Assembly (NCBI GenBank): GCA_033085395.1
Contig: JANQBS010000048.1
Location: 158,959-222,958 of the forward strand
Source: Xanthoparmelia taractica
Lineage: Eukaryota > Ascomycota > Lecanoromycetes > Lecanorales > Parmeliaceae
Length of the DNA: 64,000 nucleotides
Direction: 5' to 3'
Shown: one piece after another, positions 55,557 to 64,000 of the stretch
Layout of the letters: every line of letters begins with the position of its first letter
Numbering within the stretch: position 1 is the first letter of the stretch
The notes under the pieces: model-generated
What the model was told of the DNA's origin: nothing
Databases searched by the model: none
The model's input: only the letters and a program-made list of their open reading frames with translations
Position numbers and translations under genes: made by a program

Positions 55557-57806
55557 GTTTTTTATTATTACGTATTTTTATTAGTAATTATTTTAGGTAT
55601 TACGTATTCTTCGTAATTAATACTTTAATTATTTAAATATTTATTTAATATAGCTATATACTAGTAATATAACTATAGTCTAGTTATATAATTATACTTC
55701 TTCGTTATTATATCGATAAAAATTAAATTTTACTTGTAAATAATGTAGACGACTCTCGCTATTAGCGTTAAAAGTCTCGTTAGTAGTTATTAGTACGATT
55801 AGTAACTTAAAGTAACTAATAATATAATTAGTAACTTTTCTTTATTACGTTTTTAATTCTATTAATAATAATAATAATAACATTTTAATCGTGTATTAAC
55901 ATTAATATTAATATTATTCTATTAATAGAATAATATTATTAATGTTATTCAAAAAAGAATTACTATATATATTAATAGTAACTCGAGATTACTAATTTAG
56001 CTTATCGCTAATTTCGAATTTAATATAAACTATCTATTAGCGTAAAAATCTAGCTATAAGAAGAATTTACTTTTATTAAAATACGTATTCTTTTTAATTT
56101 TTTTTTAATTATAATTACTTAAATTACTTAAATTCCTCGCGAGTAGTTAAAATACTCTCGTTAAGATTCGTATATACTTAAAGTATTTTTAAGCGAAAAT
56201 ATAAGATTTTTTTACTAAAATTACTAATAAGCGCTCGACGTAGTTTATATAGATTATAAAGTCTTATAAATATATAAATCTTTCTAAGTCTTATATTACT
56301 ATATAATTCTAAATCTTCTAAATCTTCTAAATATTTTTTAAGAGATAGTTGTTTAAAATTAGAATACTAATTAACACGAGAGCGTTTTTTTAATATAGCG
56401 TTAACGATAGCGATTTCTTTTTATAAATAATTTTAAGTATATATTTAAATAAATAAAGATATATACTTTAAATTAAATTTAAATTCTAATATATTAATAT
56501 TTATAAATATATTAAGCTAATATTAGACTTATAGATAAACTATAATTATAATTATTAAGTATATATATAAAGTATTAATATTAATAAAATCTATTTAAAT
56601 AAAATTAAAGAATAATATTTAAAGTATTATAAATTTAAATTTTATAGAAATATAATAGATACTAACGTTTTATTATAAAATTAAAATAAGAATTAAAGAG
56701 TATATAAATAAACTTTTTAGATTCTCTATTTTACTCTTTATAAAACACGTAGTTAATTATTAAGTTTTTATAGATTACGTTCTCGAGCTCTCTCTAAGAT
56801 ATATTAGTCTAAGTATCTTTTATCTCTTTTAAAATTATTCTCTTATTCTATATCGTATTTAAAATTATTATAACTAAGCTATTAATAGATATAGTAATAT
56901 ATTACTTATTATAGTTATTTTAAAACTCGTAGTTAAAATAGACTCTAGATAACTATTTTAAAGAAGTATTACCTAGCGTAGAACTCGTCGAAGTAGTACG
57001 TAATTAGTAATCTAATTAGAGCTCGATCGTAGCGATCTAAATTATCGTAAGTAAATATAAACTTAAATTATTCGTATTAGCTAACGCTTAATAATACTAA
57101 ATAAATATAATATAAATAAGCGCTTACTTTACTAAAGATATTTCTAGTACTTACTTTATACTTATAGAAAATTTTCTTAAAGACTTTTTTATCTTTGCTA
57201 TTAACTTTAAAATTAAAAGAAATTATCTCTTATTTAATTAAAGTTACTCGAATATTTAGTATTAATTTAAATCTTACTTAACTCCACTAGAAGTAAAATA
57301 ATTATTAAATAATTAAGTATAGAGTTTAATTAAGCGAGATAAACTCTTCTAGATAAAGTAATAATTAATATTATCTTATATTTAATATCTATCTATCTTA
57401 TTACTACGAAGTACGAAGTAGAAGTTTATCGCTAATACTATAAGACTAGAATATTTATCGTTTCTAAGCGTAAACTAGTAGCTAGTTAATAAGAGAATTT
57501 AGTCGCTTACTCGATTAAAATTAGTCTAACGACAATATCTAGTAAGTACTACTATATTATGAAATATATAATTATATAAGCGTATAGCTAGTTATAACTA
57601 GTCTTGATACTAGCTTCTTCGTACTTAGCTAGCGCACACACACTTAGATTAATTAATAATTTATTCACTATACTTATTATTAATTATATTAGTAGTTAAT
57701 TCTTAATATACTATCAAGACTACTCGATATAGTATATAGTATAGATTTAAGTTCTATAAAGATTATTTTTATATATTATTTTTTTATATATCTTAATCTT
57801 ATTAAG

Positions 57807-57857
57807 ATAAGAATTACACGTAGATAAGAATTACACGTAGATAAGAATTACACGTAG
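57807..57857 (+). repeat. Three tandem 17-bp repeats
   Basis: ATAAGAATTACACGTAG occurs three times head to tail without mismatch at 57807, 57824 and 57841. Confidence 0.95.
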
Positions 57858-58170
57858 CTAAGTATATATAATTTTAATATAATAACGACTAAAAATCCTT
57901 ATAAATAGACTTTTCTGGCTTCGTTAACTTAACGCCTGCCTTTAGCAGGGTGCCCAGTATAACTAGATCGGTCAATCAATCTATCGAAATGTGGAATTAG
58001 GCAGTAGCTCACCCCCACTCCAGGGAACACCCCTGGGTCGCGTGATAATAGGGAGGCGCTCACCCGACGCCCAATCGGGAGTGAGGTTGGGGCCGGTTTT
58101 TGTCTTCTTGGTGCAACAATGAGGTCGAGATGGAAAAGGTGTGAGCGTGCATGTTAAATCATCATCCAAC

Positions 58171-59641
58171 ATGGTCTTAGACCGGCGGAAAGCCATTCTC
58201 TTCACTTCCGCAGCTCTTCTTAGACTCTTGGTCTTCTTTGCCTTTCCTTCCCTCCCTGACCTTCTTATCGGACGTGTAGAGATATCCACTCCGGTCACCA
58301 GCTTCAAGCGATGTAATACCTCGTGCCATCCCCCAACATACCAGCCATCACTGACACTATCTAGTGCAAGAAGGTCTATTCCTCTACACCCACAATGTCT
58401 CCCCCTATGATGGCGGCGTCTTTCACCAGGTACGCCCCACTGGCCAAGCATGGGTCAAGCTTCTTTCCGCTGACCATTCTCTCAGGCTCCATTGCTGCTA
58501 CCACTGTTCGCCCTCATCCCTCCCTCCCTCTTTTCGCCATTGACCGCCCTCCTCTACATCATCCTCGATCTGCTCTGTGCCGATGCCCTTGTACGAATCG
58601 CAGAGTCCGGCGAGTCAGGTTCTTCACGTCTGTTCACATCGCCGAGGAAGGGTATGAAATGGGATAGCATAGCGGTGGCAGCGGCGTAAGACTGCACGGC
58701 TCATAGGGGGCTAGCTCTAGGCTGATGGGGCTACAGATATCTATTCAATCCTTTCACCATCGCTACGTGCATAGGCAGACCAACAAGCGTCTTCACCAAC
58801 TACGCCATCCTCTACGCCCTCGCCCAGGCCGTCTCCGGCAAGCCCATTACTTCCATGCTTGCTCTGGGACTCGCATCATACCTATTGCTTTATCCAGCCC
58901 TTTTGCTTCCTCCTCTAATCCTACTATGCTGCGACCGGAAAGCAAGAGAGGCCAAGGCGCCTACAAATACGACACTGTCGACTGCCACATACCTTTCTGT
59001 CTTCTCCGCAAGCATAGCGTGGTTTTTGCATCTCTCAAAAGTTCTGACTGGTTCATCCGAATACCTGGCATCTACATATGGCGTCCACCTGCTGCTCCCA
59101 GACTTGACACCGAACGTGGGGCTATGGTGGTACTTTTTCATTGAGATGTTTGATTCGTTCAGGGAGTTCTTCCTGGGCGTCTTCTGGCTGCATCTGGGAG
59201 GCTACGTCGGGGCTCTCTGCATTCGTCTCCGCACGCAGCCGTTGTTCGTTATCACCACATTGTTGGGTATCTTTGCAATATTCAAGCCGTACCCGAGCAT
59301 CTCGGATACGTCTTTGTATTTTGCAATGTTACCGCTCTACAGACACATCTTCCCCTGTGAGTTCTCCCGCTTGCCCACTCCACCTATACTGATGTTCGAC
59401 AGTGATGCGATACACCTTTTTCGCCATGGCCACGATCCTGTACGCGACCTTGCTGGGCCCTGCCTTCTACTATCTCTGGATATACGCAGGTTCCGGCAAC
59501 GCCAACTTCTTCTATGCCATCACGCTCGTCTGGAGTCTCGGCCTCTCCGAGATCGTTGCGGATTCCGTCTTCGCAGTACTCAGGGACGAATGGGAGGTTG
59601 AGAGGCCGGAGATGAAGGGCAAAGACGTCAGACAGATATAG
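58171..59641 (+). CDS. GAB1: GPI transamidase subunit Gab1/PIG-U
   Basis: ER membrane subunit of the complex that attaches GPI anchors. Five exons: 58171-58312, 58365-58429, 58486-58685, 58737-59356 and 59403-59641. Total 1266 nt, 421 residues, all phases consistent. N-terminus LLRLLVFFAFPSLPDLLIGR, then EISTPVTSFKRLQEGLFLYT across the first join, SPYDGGVFHQAPLLLPLFAL across the second, and YLFNPFTIATCIGRPTSVFT after the third. These are hallmark PIG-U strings. At least eight further hydrophobic segments follow, including GLWWYFFIEMFDSFREFFLG. The last exon completes FPLMRYTFFAMATILYATLL. A frame beginning at 58855 is the fourth exon read into the intron. Converges on NatD with 48 bp between stop codons. 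Confidence 0.94.
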
Positions 59642-59689
59642 ATATCCCATCATCAATCAATCAATCAAATCACATCCCACAGTATTTTT

Positions 59690-60532
59690 TCATCCAGCTT
59701 TCCGTTTCCTCCGCCGCTCTTCTCCTCCGTGCTCCTGGCCCCCACCCCTCAACGACTTGGACATGATCAAATAGTCTACCTCCTTGACAACCCCATTCCT
59801 CAACTTCTTCGGCGCAGGCGAATACTCGTCCACCCCATAGCCCAACCCCTCGTAAAACCTCACCGCAACCTCATTCCTCCTAAACACCGTCAACATCGCC
59901 TTCTCCACCTCGGCCCTCCGCCCCATCTCCTCCAATACCCCCATCATCCACTTCCCTATCCCTTTTCCCCGTACACGCTCATCCAAATGGATCTCATAGC
60001 AATATAGAACCTCCACCCCGTCCTCCAACGTAAGCATGAATGAACAAAAGCCATAGACGGCCCTTCCTTCTCCTTCTCCTTCTCCTTCCCCTCCTCCTCC
60101 CACATCTTCCTTTCCCACCTCCCCCTCCCAAGCCCCATCTTCCTTCCCTTCCTCATCCTCACCGCACTCCCCACCCACGAGTAATAAATACCGCATCTCC
60201 CCCAACCGCATCTCCCGCCGCTTTTCCCCGGGCCGCCACCCCCGCGACGAAGCTTTGTAATCCGCGCCGCTGGTCGAGCGCACGAGGTCGAAACATCGGG
60301 TGAATTGTAAAGGTGAGAGGGAGGTGAGTGTGTGGAGGTGGAGGTGGAGGGATGATGGTGATGGTTCTTTGTCGGCGTGGGTGTTGGTGTTGATGTCGGT
60401 GGCATCGGGGTTTTCTGTGAGGAGAGGGGGTTGGAGGAGGTTGGAGGGAGTGGATGTGTGCGGGTGAGAGGGCCAGAGTTTCGCAAGGAAGGCGGAGGGG
60501 GGGAGGGCGTTGAGGGCGGAGAGGCGGGACAT
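59690..60532 (-). CDS. NAT4: N-terminal acetyltransferase NatD (histone H2A/H4)
   Basis: Acetylates the N-termini of histones H4 and H2A. 280 residues from the ATG at 60532; the frame stays open upstream to 60673 but begins there with a non-ATG codon. DLVRSTSGADYKASSRGWRP and MRLGEMRYLLLV are NatD-specific. The GNAT acetyl-CoA site is VRGKGIGKWMMGVLEEMG, preceded by EVLYCYEIHLDE and followed by MLTVFRRNEVAVRFYEGLGY. Between the two halves is an insertion of about 35 residues rich in Glu-Gly (GGGGEGEGEGEG), encoded by a CTTCTC-type simple repeat. It is absent from most homologs and is probably a flexible loop. Confidence 0.92.
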   Translation of the reverse strand: MSRLSALNALPPSAFLAKLWPSHPHTSTPSNLLQPPLLTENPDATDINTNTHADKEPSPSSLHLHLHTLTSLSPLQFTRCFDLVRSTSGADYKASSRGWRPGEKRREMRLGEMRYLLLVGGECGEDEEGKEDGAWEGEVGKEDVGGGGEGEGEGEGRAVYGFCSFMLTLEDGVEVLYCYEIHLDERVRGKGIGKWMMGVLEEMGRRAEVEKAMLTVFRRNEVAVRFYEGLGYGVDEYSPAPKKLRNGVVKEVDYLIMSKSLRGGGQEHGGEERRRKRKAG

Positions 60533-62274
60533 TGGTGGGGTGGGCAGATGGGGGGGTGTGGTGGTGGAGGAGGTGAGGGTTGAGAGAGGGGAGGAGAGCA
60601 AGGAAGGATAAGGGTAAGGCGGTGATGGCGATGAGGGTGAGTTTGGAGAGTCTGGTTTCTTGAGTCTTTGCAAGAGGTCGACGGGGTATAGGGGCTTGAA
60701 CCCTAGACGGAACTCAATTCGGGGCTCAATTCCTCTTTACTCTTTAGGGATGGTATTGTCGAGTGTAACTTGTTGCATTCTACAACCTCGAGTTGGAGAC
60801 TCTCGTCCCCCACCCTTCAAGCCTCTGACCCAAGTAATAGTTTCTTTAATAAAGTACGAACTTTACGTTATCATACAAGCTTTATCGGCGCTGCTTACTC
60901 CCTACTGCATGAACCTGCAGCCAGATGAGCACAAGCCTGTTGCGAGTAACCGCAGCAATTTTTCTGGCACCATGTAACATTTGCTACGAAACTTCCGATT
61001 AGTCAACGGGCATAACGGGTAGAGCTTGGTAACAGAATTTTCCTTAAGTCAGTTCGTCTGGTTTAGTGTCTCGTCACTTGAAAGGACTTGAATTTACTAT
61101 CTGATCCGGTTTAAAGTGAAGAACAATATGGTATGTAAGCTTAGCTGCATGGAATCAACAAGCCGGCTCTCTGGAGGATGGGCAGAAATCTATTACATCT
61201 GTTAACCTAGGTCTACAAACACAGACCTCTCTCTTCTGTCCGATCCTGAGCTACAGCAGTAGTACACTTGTCCAATCGTTCTCAACATCATGGACGCACC
61301 CTCTCACCTTGGCTAGGAGAAGGTAGAGGACCATTGACAGTGTTATCATCACACAATGGTTCTCCGCGGTCGAGTGGCGAGCACCAAGTATCATCTTGAC
61401 GTGTAAATGTTGATGCGAAATCTACTGTCCATCGTCCACAGAGGCCCGATTCTCAAAAGCGCCATATGGTCACTATTACCAGAGTCTGCGGGAAAATATC
61501 AGTCTGCAAATCACAACGCAACCGTTTCACATCCCGAGAAGCATCGAAGCCAGCGACGAACCAGCCGGGGCCTAGATTGATCCGCTACAGCGACGTTCAG
61601 CAGAGAGGTGTACCAATCAGCAGGCAAAGGGCCGTCTAAAGCAAAGGGGCGACGAAAGATTGGCATAGATCCTGACGCACATCATCACGCCACTGAGTTC
61701 CCACGCAAGATGAAATGAGGTAAATGCGTGGGTTGCGGTAGCCAATAGCATGAAAGTAATACCAATGGTGAGTCCAATTCTAAGCTTTAGATACCAGACA
61801 TGCGAGAGCCGAATAAGGCCTTCGTCCATCTCATCAAAGATCGGCAATTACAAGTGCGAGGTAAACCAGCATTAATACTGCTACGGTTCAAAAACAAGCG
61901 AGAATACGTTGCTGAAGCAGCAAGCTTAAGAGCAATTTGAAGCATATATTGTCAAGAATTCAATTGTCGATTGAGGCGCGCCACATAGTCCCAATCACAT
62001 CAACCTTCAGACGTATGACCAGTTGGCAATATGGCATCCCAATGAGCTGTTCAATATGGTCGATGCAACGTCGGTCATAAAAAAGAGGGATACAAACACG
62101 TGGGTAAGGACTTTGTCAAGGCTGCTGGGTTGATTCAGCAGCACACGCGTAACTGCATCAATCAGTAATCATGGTTCTTGATTATCAAGCAAATACAGCC
62201 TCGGCCATTGCGTTTCACCGTCAACAAACACATATCTTCTCCTACACTCACCCTCTTTACTGTTCCAACAAACG
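60533..62274. other. Intergenic, possible small membrane-protein remnant
   Basis: About 1.7 kb. The only protein-like segment is on the minus strand at 61617-61847: MDEGLIRLSHVWYLKLRIGL, then GITFMLLATATHAFTSFHLA. It has one hydrophobic stretch and no recognised family, and the frame opens with TTG. Not called as a gene. Confidence 0.4.
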
Positions 62275-63192
62275 ATGGCACCAACCATTGTGTTGATCAC
62301 CGGCGCCAACAGAGGCATTGGCAAGGGCATACTCGAGCTTTATCTCGCCAAACCGGACCACACAGTCATCGCTGCCAACCGCAACCCTAACCATGCCTCA
62401 TCCAAAGCTCTTTTCGGCTTGCCCAAAGCCCAAGGGCACCTCTCTCGTACTCATCAAGCCCGATGCCACCGTGCCCACCGACCCCACTGACGCCGTGAAG
62501 TCGCTTGCATCGCATAGCATTGATCATCTTGACATCCTTATCGCTAATGCCGGGATCGCCTACATCTGGCCCAAGGTTTCCGAGGTCAAGGTCGAGGATC
62601 TGCAAAAGCATACCGTTCCTAACGTCCACGGTATCATCTGGCTTTACCAAGCAACGCTGCCCTTGCTCAAGAAGTCCAAAACCCCAATATGGGTAAGCAT
62701 CGGCTCTTCTGCCGCATTCCTCACGGTAAGCATGCTTCTATGTAATGTCGATACTTACCCTTTGCCGCTTGCTGACCTTGTGATCCAGTAAGTAACATCG
62801 GTCCTATGACCCAAAAGATATCACCAGCATTGACTCGCTGTAGGGACATGATTCCTATGCAAAAAGCTACCTATGCTCAATGAAACTTGTCGTCCACTGG
62901 CTTACCAAGGCAATCCGCATCGAGGAGCCCGAGCTTACCGCGTTCCCCATTGATCCGGGGTAAGTCCGCAAAAGGCCCGTGAACTCAACTGCACGAGCTG
63001 TCACTTACTTCCCGCTACAGCTGGGTTCAGACCGATCTTGGCAACCACGGCGCTGAGGCTTTTGGGTTCGACAAGGCTGCTATTACAGTCGGACGAAGCG
63101 TTGCGGGAATGATCGATGCCATTGACGTCGCTACGAGGGATAGTCATGGCGGGAAGCTGTGGACGTGGGAGGGTAACCAGGTTCCGTGGTGA
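62275..63192 (+). pseudogene. Short-chain dehydrogenase (ketoreductase-like) with a one-base frameshift
   Basis: NAD(P)-dependent SDR resembling norsolorinic-acid-ketoreductase-like proteins. MAPTIVLITGANRGIGKGIL (cofactor loop) opens in one frame and runs to KALFGLPKAQG. The continuation SLVLIKPDATVPTDPTDAV, DHLDILIANAGIAYIWPKVS and WVSIGSSAAFLT is one base off. Removing one C from GCCC at 62428-62431 restores KAKGTSLVL. After an intron near 62726-62842 come DSYAKSYLCSMKLVVHWLTK (catalytic Tyr and Lys) and, after a second intron, WVQTDLGNHGAEAFGFDKAA and SHGGKLWTWEGNQVPW, ending at 63192. The first intron boundaries are uncertain. All catalytic motifs survive, so the frameshift may be a recent mutation or an assembly error in a homopolymer. 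Confidence 0.7.
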
Positions 63193-63881
63193 TGGCTGTC
63201 CTTCGATGCACTCATACTCTGGCCTCTCCTTGTCTTGGTCGTCTGGGCATCTCAGCGTGTTCTGTCTCGCGATACGTGAAAGGTGTTTGCAATACGATTC
63301 GTGCGCAAGTATACTTCTACGTGTCAAGTCCGGTAAGACATTACACGAATGAATAGGGCTGGCAAATCGCCTCGTTTGATTTTCCATCCCGATCCGATCT
63401 CTGGTGGCGTGCCCCTTTGCATTGATTGTCCCGGCTCTCACAATCGTCGAATCGGCACTGAAACCCCTCCGTATTTCCCCTGGGTCCATGGAATGTAACA
63501 GCTCATCCCGCATCTTCCGTTTTTTTATTTTTATATAGACAGAGAATCTGCCGTTTGCGTGCGTCCGTCGAGTGACCGATCAATGCGCTCGCTGGTCGAC
63601 GACAATCACCTGCCCTGTCTGTAAATCTCCATATTCGCTTCCATTCCACCTGCTGCTTCCTTCCTCCAGTTTTCCACAGCCCGCTCGCTTGCTTGCTTGC
63701 TTCCTTTCTTCTGCATCCTTGAACCCTTGATCGCGGGACAGGGTTTAAGATTTGGCGCCGACCTCGTGCCTGTACGAGTACTTTGTTAAAGAGGTACAGA
63801 AGCAGAAGGCGGGTCGTTGCGCTGGGGCTTTGCGGATGAGATAGATAGATAGATAGGTGGATTGTTAATAGGTTTCGGTTT

Positions 63882-63923
<42 letters not shown>

Positions 63924-63928
63924 TTTTT

Positions 63929-64000
<72 letters not shown>
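63193..64000. other. Intergenic with simple repeats and terminal T tract
   Basis: No gene seen. Contains GCTT repeats at 63686-63703, AGAT repeats at 63838-63856, and from 63884 to the end a T-only run broken by single G at 63923 and 63929. Confidence 0.6.
63884..64000. repeat. Poly-T tract at window end
   Basis: At least 117 bases, all T except two G. Such long pure runs are rare in genes and often mark a contig end or assembly uncertainty. Confidence 0.9.

Larger units (their letters stand above)
54335..57905. other. AT-rich, RIP-like repeat block 2
   Basis: About 3.6 kb of TA-rich sequence without an open frame of interest. A patch at 54890-55370 keeps intermediate GC. It contains LTR copy B, a fragment shared with block 1, and a 17-bp tandem repeat near the right edge. 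Composition returns to normal at about 57905. Confidence 0.85.

Noticed and set aside
57981..58451. 156-codon minus-strand frame over the GAB1 5' end
   Set aside because: Antisense to verified GAB1 exons 1 and 2 and without motifs.
60377..60583. Gly-rich plus-strand frame opposite NatD
   Set aside because: Complement of the Pro/Ser/Thr-rich NatD N-terminus; low complexity.
1..64000. CRISPR arrays, bacterial operons, riboswitches
   Set aside because: The sequence is clearly eukaryotic (introns, fungal proteins). No regularly spaced repeats of that kind were seen.

Overview
The window is nuclear DNA of a filamentous ascomycete (Pezizomycotina). Genes carry short GT..AG introns of about 45-125 bp, housekeeping proteins have fungal-type sequences, and a RID/Masc1-type cytosine methyltransferase gene is present. 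Two long AT-rich blocks look like repeats degraded by repeat-induced point mutation (RIP). I do not assign a genus.

Layout. 1-21 kb is a dense conserved housekeeping segment: NPT1 (cut at the left edge), a secreted proline-rich repeat protein, the RID-like methyltransferase, an Rrn9-type Pol I factor, Sac1 lipid phosphatase, divergent from it a Rab5 GTPase, then Sar1, Pescadillo/Nop7, folylpolyglutamate synthase (convergent with Nop7) and a membrane acyltransferase. 21-29.5 kb is looser: a secreted protein, a broken short-chain dehydrogenase and a secreted beta-propeller.

29.5-45.6 kb is an accessory region in which broken genes are mixed with small secreted-protein genes. Two of these become visible only after splicing by eye (31327-32500 and 33181-33758). 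The broken genes carry in-frame stops or single-base frameshifts. A second secreted propeller lies at 41.5-42.5 kb.

45.6-50.8 kb and 54.3-57.9 kb are strongly AT-rich and gene-free. They hold three copies of a ~143-bp solo-LTR-like element (two with exact 5-bp target duplications) and a ~3-kb element bounded by ~160-bp inverted repeats. Copies differ mainly by C/T and G/A changes, as RIP predicts. Between the blocks sits a ~3.5-kb island of normal composition with two tandem, paralogous, membrane-anchored proteins of a family I do not recognise.

58-63.2 kb returns to ordinary genes: GPI-transamidase subunit Gab1/PIG-U, histone N-terminal acetyltransferase NatD (convergent), and a short-chain dehydrogenase with a one-base frameshift. 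The window ends in a long T tract.

The parts connect: the methyltransferase at 4.6-6.6 kb belongs to the family required for RIP, and the AT-rich blocks, in-frame stops and decayed LTRs 40-50 kb away look like its expected product. Exon coordinates were derived by reading splice sites and checking phase by hand. No database search was possible, so family names rest on recognised motifs.
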